Positions 37,601 through 49,871 of a stretch of DNA of 64,000 nt are shown here, in pieces (the stretch's first letter is position 1; every line of letters starts with the position of its first letter). The DNA comes from Cinclus cinclus. Taxonomy: Eukaryota > Chordata > Aves > Passeriformes > Cinclidae. The stretch spans positions 1 through 64,000 of the forward strand of contig NW_026912190.1 in the NCBI RefSeq assembly GCF_963662255.1. The letters are read 5' to 3'. The translations under genes and the position numbers were made by a program. The notes under the pieces were generated by a model, which worked only from the letters and a program-made list of their open reading frames with translations, was not told where the DNA came from and made no database searches.

Positions 37601-38670
37601 CTGGCTGCCATCGGAGGCCCAAACGTGCCCTACAAAATGACACCTGCCAAGTGGGCTCTTGAGTTTGGCTTCTTGGGTGGAAGTGCCTCCTTTCAAAGCC
37701 AACTTGCCTAACTAGACTGCGGCCCGTGCTGGGCTTTAGACTACAAAAATTCCATAAGGACGAGGATTTCTCCCAGACCAAAGCTGCCCCCTCCTCCAAA
37801 CCTGCCTGCCATCAGAGGCCCAAATGCGCCCCACAAAATGACATCTGCCAAGTGGGCTCTTGAGTTTGGCTTCTTGGGGAAAAGTGCCTCCTTTCAGAGC
37901 CAACTTGCCTAACTTGCCTGCGGCCCGTCCTGGGCTTTTGCCTCCAAAAATTCCAGAAGGACGAGGATTTCTCCCAGACCAAAGCTGCCCCCTCCTCCAA
38001 ACCTGGCTGATACCGGAGGCCCAAACGCGCCCTACAAAATGACACCTGCATTGAGGGTTCTTGAGTTTGGCTTCCTGGGGAAAAGTGCCTCCTTTCGGAG
38101 TCAACTTGCCTGCGGCCCATGCAGAGCTTTTGCCTACAAAAATTCCAGAAGGACGAGGATTTCTCCCAGACCAAAGCTGCCCCCTCCTCCAAACCTGGCT
38201 GCCATCGGAGGCCCAAACGTGCCCTACAAAATGACACCTGCCAAGTGGGCTCTTGAGTTTGGCTTCTTGGGTGGAAGTGCCTCCTTTCAAAGCCAACTTG
38301 CCTGCGGCCCGTCCTAGGCTTTTGCCTACAAAAATTCCATAAGGACGAGGATTTCTCCCAGACCAAAGCTGCCCCCTCCTCCAAACCTGGCTGCCATCGG
38401 AGGCCCAAACGCGCCCCACAAAATGACATCTGCATTGAGGGTTCTTGAGTTTGGCTTCTTGGGGAAAAGTGCCTCCTTTCAAAGCCAACTTGCCTAACTA
38501 GCCTGCAGCCCATTCTGGGCTTTTGCCTCCAAAAATTCCATAAGGACGAGGATTTCTCCCAGACCAAAGCTGCCCCCTCCTCCAAACCTGGCTGCCATCG
38601 GAGGCCCAAACGCGCCCTACAAAATGACATCTGCCAAGTGGGCTCTTGAGTTTGGCTTCTTGGGGAAAAG

Positions 38671-38688
38671 TGACTCCTTTCGGAGTCA
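38671..38688. other. Short perfect hairpin dyad TGACTCC-TTTC-GGAGTCA
   Basis: Seven bases (TGACTCC, 38671-38677) and their complement (GGAGTCA, 38682-38688) flank a TTTC loop. In most monomers with TTCGGAG only a four-base stem (CTCC-TTTC-GGAG) exists. The longer stem arises here because the GTGACTCC word of S-class units has been joined to the CGGAGTCAAC word of another class. Copies lie at 48053-48070 (9382-bp repeat) and 56257-56274 (8204-bp repeat). Any structural role is inference. Confidence 0.8.
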
Positions 38689-40464
38689 ACTTGCCGGCGG
38701 CCCATGCAGGGCTTTTGCCTACAAAAATTCCAGAAGGACGAGGATTTCTCCCAGACCAAAGCTGCCCCCTCCTCCAAACCTGGCTGCCATCGGAGGCCCA
38801 AACGTGCCCTACAAAATGACATCTGCCAAGTGGGCTCTTGAGTTTGGCTTCTTGGGTGGAAGTGCCTCCTTTCAAAGCCAACTTGCCTGCGGCCCGTCCT
38901 GGGCTTTTGCCTCCAAAAATTCCATAAGGACGAGGATTTCTCCCAGACCAAAGCTGCCCCCTCCTCCAAACCTGGCTGCCATCAGAGGCCCAAACGCGCC
39001 CTACAAAATGACATCTGCCAAGTGGGCTCTTGAGTTTGGCTTTCTGGGGAAAAGTGCCTCCTTTCGGACTCAACTTGCCTGCGGCCCATGCAGGGCTTTT
39101 GCCTACAAAAATTCCAGAAGGACGAGGATTTCTCCCAGACCAAAGCAGCCCCCTCCTCCAAACCTGGCTGTCATCGGAGGCCCAAACGCGCCCTACAAAA
39201 TGACATCTGCCAAGTGGGCTCTTGAGTTTGGCTTCTTGGGTGGAAGTACCTCCTTTCAAAGCCAACTTGCCTGCGGCCCTTCCTGGGCTGTTGCCTACAA
39301 AAATTCCATAAGGACGAGGATTCCTCCCAGACCAAAGCTGCCCCCTCCTCCAAACCTGGCTGCCATCGGAGGCCCAAACGCGCCCTACAAAATGACATCT
39401 GCCAAGTGGGCTCTTGAGTTTGGCTTCTTGGGGAAAAGTGACTCCTTTCGGAGCCAACTTGCCTAATTTGCCGGCGGCCCGTCCTGGGCTTTTGCCTCCA
39501 AAAATTCCAGAAGGACGAGGATTTCTCCCAGACCAAAGCTGCCCCCTCCTCCAAACCTGGCTGCCATCGGAGGCCCAAACGCGCCCCACCAAATGACACC
39601 TGCATTGAGGGTTCTTGAGTTTGGCTTCCTGGGGAAAAGTGCCTCCTTTCGGAGTCAACTTGCCTGCGGCCCATGCAGAGCTTTTGCCTACAAAAATTCC
39701 AGAAGGACGAGGATTTCTCCCAGACCAAAGCTGCCCCCTCCTCCAAACCTGGCTGCCATCGGAGGCCCAAACGTGCCCTACAAAATGACACCTGCCAAGT
39801 GGGCTCTTGAGTTTGGCTTCTTGGGTGGAAGTGCCTCCTTTCAAAGCCAACTTGCCTGCGGCCCGTCCTAGGCTTTTGCCTACAAAAATTCCATAAGGAC
39901 GAGGATTTCTCCCAGACCAAAGCTGCCCCCTCCTCCAAACCTGGCTGCCATCGGAGGCCGAAACGCGCCCTACAAAATGACATCTGCCAAGTGGGCTCTT
40001 GAGATTGGCTTCTTGCGGAAAAGTGCCTCCTTTCAAAGCCAACTTGCCTAACTAGCCTGCAGCCCATTCTGGGCTTTTGCCTACAAAAATTCCATAAGGA
40101 CGAGGATTTCTCCCAGACCAAAGCTGCCCCCTCCTCCAAACCTGGCTGCCATCGGAGGCCCAAACGCGCCCTACAAAATGACATCTGCCAAGTGGGCTCT
40201 TGAGTTTGGCTTTCTGGGGAAAAGTGCCTCCTTTCGGACTCAACTTGCCTGCGGCCCATGCAGGGCTTTTGCCTACAAAAATTCCAGAAGGACGAGGATT
40301 TCTCCCAGACCAAAGCAGCCCCCTCCTCCAAACCTGGCTGTCATCGGAGGCCCAAACGCGCCCTACAAAATGACATCTGCCAAGTGGGCTCTTGAGTTTG
40401 GCTTCTTGGGTGGAAGTACCTCCTTTCAAAGCCAACTTGCCTGCGGCCCTTCCTGGGCTGTTGC

Positions 40465-43400
40465 CTACAAAAATTCCATAAGGACGAGGATTTCTCCCAG
40501 ACCAAAGCTGCCCCCTCCTCCAAACCTGGCTGCCATCAGAGGCCCAAACGCGCCCCACAAAATGACACCTGCATTGAGGGTTCTTGAGTTTGGCTTCCTG
40601 GGGAAAAGTGCCTCCATTCGGAGTCAACTTGCCTGCGGCCCATGCAGGGCTTTTGCCTCCAAAAATTCCAGAAGGACGAGGATTTCTCCCAGACCAAAGC
40701 TGCCCCCTCCTCCAAACCTAGCTGCCATCGGTGGCCCAAACGCGCCCTACAAAATGACACCTGCCAAGTGGGCTCTTGAGTTTGGCTTCTTGGGGAAAAG
40801 TGACTCCTTTCAAAACCAACTTGCCTGCGTCCCGTCCCGTGCTTTTGCTACAAAAATTCCATAAGGACGAGGATTCCTCCCAGACCAAAGCTGCCCCCTC
40901 CTCCAAACCTGGCTGCCATCGGAGGCCCAAACGCGCCCTACAAAATGACATCTGCCAAGTGGGCTCTTGAGTTTGGCTTTCTGGGGAAAAGTGCCTCCTT
41001 TCGGAGTCAACTTGCCTGCGGCCCATGCAGGGCTTTTGCCTACAAAAATTCCATAAGGACGAGGATTTCTCCCAGACCAAAGCTGCCCCCTCCTCCAAAC
41101 CTGGCTGCCATCGGAGGCCCAAACGTGCCCTACAAAATGACATCTGCCAAGTGGGCTCTTGAGTTTGGCTTCTTGGGTGGAAGTACCTCCTTTCAAAGCC
41201 AACTTGCCTGCGGCCCGTCCTGGGATTTGCCTACAAAAATTCCATAAGGACGAGGATTTCTCCCAGACCAAAGCTGCCCCCTCCTCCAAACCTGGCTGCC
41301 ATCGGAGGCCCAAACTCGCCCCACAAAATGACACCTGCATTGAGGGTTCTTGAGTTTGGCTTCCTGGGGAAAAGTGCCTCCTTTCGGAGTCAACTTGCCT
41401 GCGGCCCATGCAGGGCTTTTGCCTACAAAAATTCCATAAGGACGAGGATTTCTCCCAGACCAAAGCTGCCCCCTCCTCCAAACCTGGCTGCCATCGGAGG
41501 CCCAAACGCGCCCTACAAAATGACATCTGCCAAGTGGGCTCTTGAGTTTGGCTTCTTGTGGAAAAGTGCCTCCTTTCAAAGCCAACTTGCCTAACTATCC
41601 TGCGGCCCGTGCTGGGCTTTAGACTACAAAAATTCCATAAGGACGAGGATTTCTCCCAGACCAAAGCTGCCCCCTCCTCCAAACCTGGCTGCCATCAGAG
41701 GCCCAAACGCGCCCCACAAAATGACATCTGCATTGAGGGTTCTTGAGTTTGGCTTCTTGGGGAGAAGTGCCTCCTTTCGGAGCCAACTTGCCTAACTTGC
41801 CTGCGGCCCGTCCTGGGCTTTTGCCTCCAAAAATTCCAGAAGGAAGAGGATTTCTCCCAGGCCAAAGCTGCCCCCTCCTCCAAACCTGGCTGCCATCAGA
41901 GGCCCAAACGTGCCCTACAAAATGACACCTGCCAAGTCGGCTCTTGAGTTTGGCTTCTTGGGGAAAAGTGCCTCCTTTCAAAGCCAACTTGCCTGCAGCC
42001 CGTCCTGGGCTTTAGACTAGAAAAATTCCAGAAGGACGAGGATTTCTCCCAGACCAAAGCTGCCCCCTCCTCCAAACCTGGCTGCCATCGGAGGCCCAAA
42101 CGTGCCCTACAAAATGACACCTGCCAAGTGGGCTCTTGAGTGTGGCTTCTTGGGGAAAAGTGCCTCCTTTCGAAGCCAACTTGCCTAACTAGCCTGCGGC
42201 CCGTGCTGGGCTTTTGCCTCCAAAAATTCCATAAGGACGAGGATTTCTCCCAGACCAAAGCTGCCCCCTCCTCCAAACCTGGCTGCCATCGGAGGCCCAA
42301 ACGCGCCCTACAAAATGACATCTGCATTGTGGGTTCTTGAGTTTGGCTTCTTGGGGAGAAGTGCCTCCTTTCGGAGCCAACTTGCCTAACTTGCCTGCGG
42401 CCCGTCCTGGGCTTTTGCCTCCAAAAATTCCAGAAGGACGAGGATTTCTCGCAGGCCAAAGCTGCCCCCTCCTCCAAACCTGGCTGCCATCGGAGGCCCA
42501 AACGCGCCCTACAAAATGACACCTGCCAAGTGGGCTCTTGAGTTTGGCTTCTTGGGTGGAAGTACCTCCTTTCAAAGTCAACTTGCCTGCGGCCCGTGCT
42601 GGGCTTTTGCCTACAAAAATTCCATAAGGACGAGGATTTCTCCCAGACCAAAGCTGCCCCCTCCGCCAAACCTGGCTGCCATTGGAGGCCCAAACGCGCC
42701 CTACAAAATGACATCTGCCAAGTGGGCTCTTGAGTTTGGCTTCTTGGGGGAAAGTGCCTCCTTTCAAAGCCAACTTGCCAAACTAGCCTGCGGCCCGTGC
42801 TGGGCTTTAGACTACAAAAATTCCATAAGGACGAGGATTTCTCCCAGACCAAAGCTGCCCCCTCCTCCAAACCTGGCTGCCATCGGAGGCCCAAACGCGC
42901 CCCACAAAATGACACCTGCATTGAGGGTTCTTGAGTTTGGCTTCCTGGGGAAAAGTGCCTCCATTCGGAGTCAACTTGCCTGCGGCCCATGCAGGGCTTT
43001 TGCCTCCAAAAATTCCAGAAGGACGAGGATTTCTCCCAGACCAAAGCTGCCCCCTCCTCCAAACCTGGCTGCCATCGGAGGCCCAAACGTGCCCTACAAA
43101 ATGACACCTGCCAAGTGGGCTCTTGAGTTTGGCTTCTTGGGTGGAAGTGCCTCCTTTCAAAGCCAACTTGCCTGCGGCCCGTCCTGGGCTTTTGCCTACA
43201 AAAATTCCATAAGGACGAGGATTTCTCCCAGACCAAAGCTGCCCCCTCCTCCAAACCTGGCTGCCATCGGAGGCCCAAACGCGCCCTACAAAATGACATC
43301 TGCCAAGTGGGCTCTTGAGTTTGGCTTTCTGGGGAAAAGTGCCTCCTTTCGGAGTCAACTTGCCTGCGGCCCATGCAGGGCTTTTGCCTACAAAAATTCC

Positions 43401-46400
43401 ATAAGGACGAGGATTTCTCCCAGACCAAAGCTGCCCCCTCCTCCAAACCTGGCTGCCATCGGAGGCCCAAACGTGCCCTACAAAATGACATCTGCCAAGT
43501 GGGCTCTTGAGTTTGGCTTCTTGGGTGGAAGTACCTCCTTTCAAAGCCAACTTGCCTGCGGCCCGTCCTGGGATTTGCCTACAAAAATTCCATAAGGACG
43601 AGGATTTCTCCCAGACCAAAGCTGCCCCCTCCTCCAAACCTGGCTGCCATCGGAGGCCCAAACTCGCCCCACAAAATGACACCTGCATTGAGGGTTCTTG
43701 AGTTTGGCTTCCTGGGGAAAAGTGCCTCCTTTCGGAGTCAACTTGCCTGCGGCCCATGCAGGGCTTTTGCCTACAAAAATTCCAGAAGGACGAGGATTTC
43801 TCCCAGACCAAAGCTGCCCCCTCCTCCAAACCTGGCTGCCATCGGAGGCCCAAACGTGCCCTACAAAATGACACCTGCCAAGTGGGCTCTTGGGTTTGGC
43901 TTCTTGGGTGGAAGTGCCTACTTTCAAAGCCAACTTGCCTGCGTCCCGTCCTGGGCTTTTGCCTACAAAAATTCCATAAGGACGAGGATTTCTCCCAGAC
44001 CAAAGCTGCCCCCTCCTCCAAACCTGGCTGCCATCGGAGGCCCAAACGCGCCCTACAAAATGACATCTGCCAAGTGGGCTCTTGAGTTTGGCTTCTTGCG
44101 GAAAAGTGCCTCCTTTCAAAGCCAACTTGCCTAACTAGCCTGCGGCCCGTGCTGGGCTTTTGCCTCCAAAAATTCCATAAGGACGAGGATTTCTCCCAGG
44201 CCAAAGCTGCCCCCTCCTCCAAACCTGGCTGCCATCGGAGGCCCAAACGTGCCCTACAAAATGACACCTGTCAAGTGGGCTCTTGAGTTTGGCTTCTTGG
44301 GTGGAAGTGCCTCCTTTCAAAGCCAACTTGCCTGCGGCCCGTCCTGGGCTTTTGCCTACAAAAATTCCATAAGGACGAGGATTTCTCCCAGACCAAAGCT
44401 GCCCCCTCCTCCAAACCTGGCTGCCATCGGAGGCCCAAACGCGCCCTACAAAATGACATCTGCCAAGTGGGCTCTTGAGTTTGGCTTCTTGCGGAAAAGT
44501 GCCTCCTTTCAAAGCCAACTTGCCTAACTAGCCTGCAGCCCATTCTGGGCTTTTGCCTACAAAAATTCCATAAGGACGAGGATTTCTCCCAGACCAAAGC
44601 TGCCCCCTCCTCCAAACCTAGCTGCCATCGGTGGTCCAAACGCGCCCTACAAAATGACATCTGCCAAGTGGGCTCTTGAGTTTGGCTTCTTGGGGGAAAG
44701 TGCCTCCTTTCAAAGCCAACTTGCCTGCGTCCCGTCCTGGGCTTTTGCCTACAAAAATTCCATAAGAACGAGGATTTCTCACAGACCAAAGCTGCCCCCT
44801 CCTCCAAACCTGGCTGCCATCGGAGGCCCAAACGCGCCCTAGAAAATGACATCTGCATTGTGGGTTCTTGAGTTTGGCTTCTTGGGGAAAAGTGCCTCCT
44901 TTCGGAGCCAACTTGCCTAACTTGCCTGCGGCCCGTCCTGGGCTTTTGAGTACAAAAATTCCAGAAGGACGAGGATTTCTCCCAGACCAAAGCTGCCCCC
45001 TCCTCCAAACCTGGCTGCCATCGGAGGCCCAAACGCGCCCCACAAAATGACATCTGCATTGTGGGCTCTTGAGTTTGGCTTCTTGGGTAATAGTGCCTCC
45101 TTTCAAAGCCAACTTGCCTAACTAGCCTGCAGCCCACTCTGGGCTTTTGCCTACAAAAATTCCAGAAGGACAAGGATTTCTCCCAGACCAAAGCTGCCCC
45201 CTCCTCCAAACCTGGCTGCCATCGGAGGCCCAAACGCACCCCACAAAATGACATCTGCATTGAGGGTTCTGGAGTTTGGCTTCTTGGGGAAAAGTGCCTC
45301 CTTTCGGAGCCAACTTGCCTAACTTGCCTGCGGCCCGTCCTGGGCTTTTGCCTACAAAAATTCCATAAGGACGAGGATTTCTCCCAGACCAAAGCTGCCC
45401 CCTCCTCCAAACCTGGCTGCCATCGGAGGCCCAAACGCGCCCCACAAAATGACACCTGCATTGAGGGTTCTTGAGTTTGGCTTCCTGGGGAAAAGTGCCT
45501 CCTTTCAAAACCAACTTGCCTGTGTCCCGTCCCGGGCTTTTGCTACAAAAATTCCATAAGGGCGAGGATTCCTCCCAGACCAAAGCTGCCCCCTCCTCCA
45601 AACCTGGCTGCCATCGGAGGCCCAAACGTGTCCTACAAAATGACATCTGCCATGTGGGCTCTTGAGTTTGGCTTCTTGGGTGGAAGTGCCTCCTTTCAAA
45701 GCCAACTTGCCTGCGGCCCGTCCTGGGCTTTTGCCTACAAAAATTCCATAAGGACGAGGATTTCTCCCAGACCAAAGCTGCCCCCTCCTCCAAACCTGGC
45801 TGCCATCGGAGGCCCAAACGCGCCCTACAAAATGACATCTGCCAAGTGGGCTCTTGAGTTTGGCTTCTTGCGGAAAAGTGCCTCCTTTCAAAGCCAACTT
45901 GCCTAACTAGCCTGCAGCCCATTCTGGGCTTTTGCCTACAAAAATTCCATAAGGACGAGGATTTCTCCGAGACCAAAGCTGCCCCCTCCTCCAAACCTAG
46001 CTGCCATCGGTGGCCCAAACGCGCCCTACAAAATGACATCTGCCAAGTGGGCTCCTGAGTTTGGCTTCTTGGGGGAAAGTGCCTCCTTTCAAAGCCAACT
46101 TGCCTGCAGCCCGTGCTGGGCTTTAGACTACAAAAATTCCATAAGGACGAGGATTTCTCCCAGAACAAAGCTGCCCCCTCCTCCAAAACTGGCTGCCATC
46201 GGAGGCCCAAACGCGCCCCACAAAATGACATCTGCATTGAGGGTTCTTGAGTTTGGCTTCTTGGGGAAAAGTGCCTCCTTTCGGAGCCAACTTGCCTAAC
46301 TTGCCTGCGGCCCATCCTGGGCTTTTGATTCCAAAAATTCCATAAGGACGAGGATTCCTCCCAGACCAAAGCTGCCCCCTCCTCCAAACCTGGCTGCCAT

Positions 46401-49400
46401 CGGAGGCCCAAACGCGCCCCACAAAATGACATCTGCATTGAGTGTTCTTGAGTTTGGCTTCTTGGGGAAAAGTGCCTCCTTTCGGAGTCAACTTGCCTAA
46501 CTTGCCTGCGGCCCATGCGGGGTTTTTGCCTACAAAAATTCCATAAGGACGAGGATTTCTCCCAGACCAAAGCTGCCCCCTCCTCCAAACATGGCTGACA
46601 TCGGAGGCCCAAACGCGCCCTACAAAATGGCACCTGCCAAGTGGGCTCTTGAGTTTGGCTTCTTGGGGAAAAGTGACTCCATTCAAAACCAACTTGCCTG
46701 CGTCCCGTACCGGGCTTTTGCTACAAAAATTCCGTAAGGACGAGGATTTCTCCGAGAAGAAAGCTGCCCCCTCCTCCAAACCTGGCTGCCATCGGAGGTC
46801 CAAACGCGCCCTACAAAATGACATCTGCATTGTGGGTTCTTGAGTTTGGCTTCTTGGGGAAAAGTGCCTCCTTTCGGAGCCAACTTGCCTAACTTGCCTG
46901 CGGCCCGTCCTGGGCTTTTGAGTACAAAAATTCCATAAGGACGAGGATTTCTCCCAGACCAAAGCTGCCCCCTCCTCCAAACCTGGCTGCCATCGGAGGC
47001 CCAAACGTGCCCTACAAAATGACACCTGCCAAGTGGGCTCTTGAGTTTGGCTTCTTGGGTGGAAGTGCCTCCTTTCAAAGCCAACTTGCCTAACTAGACT
47101 GCGGCCCGTGCTGGGCTTTAGACTACAAAAATTCCATAAGGACGAGGATTTCTCCCAGACCAAAGCTGCCCCCTCCTCCAAACCTGCCTGCCATCAGAGG
47201 CCCAAATGCGCCCCACAAAATGACATCTGCCAAGTGGGCTCTTGAGTTTGGCTTCTTGGGGAAAAGTGCCTCCTTTCAGAGCCAACTTGCCTAACTTGCC
47301 TGCGGCCCGTCCTGGGCTTTTGCCTCCAAAAATTCCAGAAGGACGAGGATTTCTCCCAGACCAAAGCTGCCCCCTCCTCCAAACCTGGCTGATACCGGAG
47401 GCCCAAACGCGCCCTACAAAATGACACCTGCATTGAGGGTTCTTGAGTTTGGCTTCCTGGGGAAAAGTGCCTCCTTTCGGAGTCAACTTGCCTGCGGCCC
47501 ATGCAGAGCTTTTGCCTACAAAAATTCCAAAAGGACGAGGATTTCTCCCAGACCAAAGCTGCCCCCTCCTCCAAACCTGGCTGCCATCGGAGGCCCAAAC
47601 GTGCCCTACAAAATGACACCTGCCAAGTGGGCTCTTGAGTTTGGCTTCTTGGGTGGAAGTGCCTCCTTTCAAAGCCAACTTGCCTGCGGCCCGTCCTAGG
47701 CTTTTGCCTACAAAAATTCCATAAGGACGAGGATTTCTCCCAGACCAAAGCTGCCCCCTCCTCCAAACCTGGCTGCCATCGGAGGCCCAAACGCGCCCCA
47801 CAAAATGACATCTGCATTGAGGGTTCTTGAGTTTGGCTTCTTGGGGAAAAGTGCCTCCTTTCAAAGCCAACTTGCCTAACTAGCCTGCAGCCCATTCTGG
47901 GCTTTTGCCTCCAAAAATTCCATAAGGACGAGGATTTCTCCCAGACCAAAGCTGCCCCCTCCTCCAAACCTGGCTGCCATCGGAGGCCCAAACGCGCCCT
48001 ACAAAATGACATCTGCCAAGTGGGCTCTTGAGTTTGGCTTCTTGGGGAAAAGTGACTCCTTTCGGAGTCAACTTGCCGGCGGCCCATGCAGGGCTTTTGC
48101 CTACAAAAATTCCAGAAGGACGAGGATTTCTCCCAGACCAAAGCTGCCCCCTCCTCCAAACCTGGCTGCCATCGGAGGCCCAAACGTGCCCTACAAAATG
48201 ACATCTGCCAAGTGGGCTCTTGAGTTTGGCTTCTTGGGTGGAAGTGCCTCCTTTCAAAGCCAACTTGCCTGCGGCCCGTCCTGGGCTTTTGCCTCCAAAA
48301 ATTCCATAAGGACGAGGATTTCTCCCAGACCAAAGCTGCCCCCTCCTCCAAACCTGGCTGCCATCAGAGGCCCAAACGCGCCCTACAAAATGACATCTGC
48401 CAAGTGGGCTCTTGAGTTTGGCTTTCTGGGGAAAAGTGCCTCCTTTCGGACTCAACTTGCCTGCGGCCCATGCAGGGCTTTTGCCTACAAAAATTCCAGA
48501 AGGACGAGGATTTCTCCCAGACCAAAGCAGCCCCCTCCTCCAAACCTGGCTGTCATCGGAGGCCCAAACGCGCCCTACAAAATGACATCTGCCAAGTGGG
48601 CTCTTGAGTTTGGCTTCTTGGGTGGAAGTACCTCCTTTCAAAGCCAACTTGTCTGCGGCCCTTCCTGGGCTGTTGCCTACAAAAATTCCATAAGGACGAG
48701 GATTCCTCCCAGACCAAAGCTGCCCCCTCCTCCAAACCTGGCTGCCATCGGAGGCCCAAACGCGCCCTACAAAATGACATCTGCCAAGTGGGCTCTTGAG
48801 TTTGGCTTCTTGGGGAAAAGTGACTCCTTTCGGAGCCAACTTGCCTAATTTGCCGGCGGCCCGTCCTGGGCTTTTGCCTCCAAAAATTCCAGAAGGACGA
48901 GGATTTCTCCCAGACCAAAGCTGCCCCCTCCTCCAAACCTGGCTGCCATCGGAGGCCCAAACGCGCCCCACCAAATGACACCTGCATTGAGGGTTCTTGA
49001 GTTTGGCTTCCTGGGGAAAAGTGCCTCCTTTCGGAGTCAACTTGCCTGCGGCCCATGCAGAGCTTTTGCCTACAAAAATTCCAGAAGGACGAGGATTTCT
49101 CCCAGACCAAAGCTGCCCCCTCCTCCAAACCTGGCTGCCATCGGAGGCCCAAACGTGCCCTACAAAATGACACCTGCCAAGTGGGCTCTTGAGTTTGGCT
49201 TCTTGGGTGGAAGTGCCTCCTTTCAAAGCCAACTTGCCTGCGGCCCGTCCTAGGCTTTTGCCTACAAAAATTCCATAAGGACGAGGATTTCTCCCAGACC
49301 AAAGCTGCCCCCTCCTCCAAACCTGGCTGCCATCGGAGGCCGAAACGCGCCCTACAAAATGACATCTGCCAAGTGGGCTCTTGAGATTGGCTTCTTGCGG

Positions 49401-49871
49401 AAAAGTGCCTCCTTTCAAAGCCAACTTGCCTAACTAGCCTGCAGCCCATTCTGGGCTTTTGCCTACAAAAATTCCATAAGGACGAGGATTTCTCCCAGAC
49501 CAAAGCTGCCCCCTCCTCCAAACCTGGCTGCCATCGGAGGCCCAAACGCGCCCTACAAAATGACATCTGCCAAGTGGGCTCTTGAGTTTGGCTTTCTGGG
49601 GAAAAGTGCCTCCTTTCGGACTCAACTTGCCTGCGGCCCATGCAGGGCTTTTGCCTACAAAAATTCCAGAAGGACGAGGATTTCTCCCAGACCAAAGCAG
49701 CCCCCTCCTCCAAACCTGGCTGTCATCGGAGGCCCAAACGCGCCCTACAAAATGACATCTGCCAAGTGGGCTCTTGAGTTTGGCTTCTTGGGTGGAAGTA
49801 CCTCCTTTCAAAGCCAACTTGCCTGCGGCCCTTCCTGGGCTGTTGCCTACAAAAATTCCATAAGGACGAGG
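40465..49871. repeat. 48-monomer HOR unit, copy B (9382 bp)
   Basis: Monomer starts are those of copy A plus 9382 (40469 to 49659), followed by one at 49851. Differences from copy A, found by comparing both strands in translation and confirmed in the bases, are C34538/A43920, A36180/G45562, G38148/A47530 and C39270/T48652. Identity holds until 49872, where GAGGCTTCC replaces GAGGATTTC. The sequence just before copy B (CTGGGCTGTTGCC) is the same as that near the end of copy B but differs from that before copy A (CTGGGCTTTAGAC), as expected for a tandem duplication by unequal exchange. Confidence 0.95.

Larger units (their letters stand above)
31083..40464. repeat. 48-monomer HOR unit, copy A (9382 bp)
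   Basis: Monomers start at 31087, 31279, 31470, 31662, 31853, 32045, 32246, 32447, 32639, 32840, 33041, 33233, 33434, 33626, 33818, 34010, 34201, 34393, 34585, 34786, 34978, 35179, 35371, 35572, 35773, 35974, 36165, 36357, 36558, 36750, 36951, 37152, 37343, 37544, 37745, 37946, 38138, 38330, 38531, 38723, 38915, 39107, 39299, 39500, 39692, 39884, 40085 and 40277. The classes are 24 of 192 bp, 19 of 201 and five of 191. The next copy follows directly at a constant 9382-bp offset with four substitutions and no net indel. Inside the unit, about 31488-32055 is repeated at 33836-34403 (2348 bp). Confidence 0.95.

Noticed and set aside
40440..40490. Certain assembly error at the 9382-bp junction
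   Set aside because: The near-identity is suspicious, but four real differences spread across the copies and a natural, in-register junction are equally expected from unequal crossing-over. It is left open as a check rather than called an artefact.
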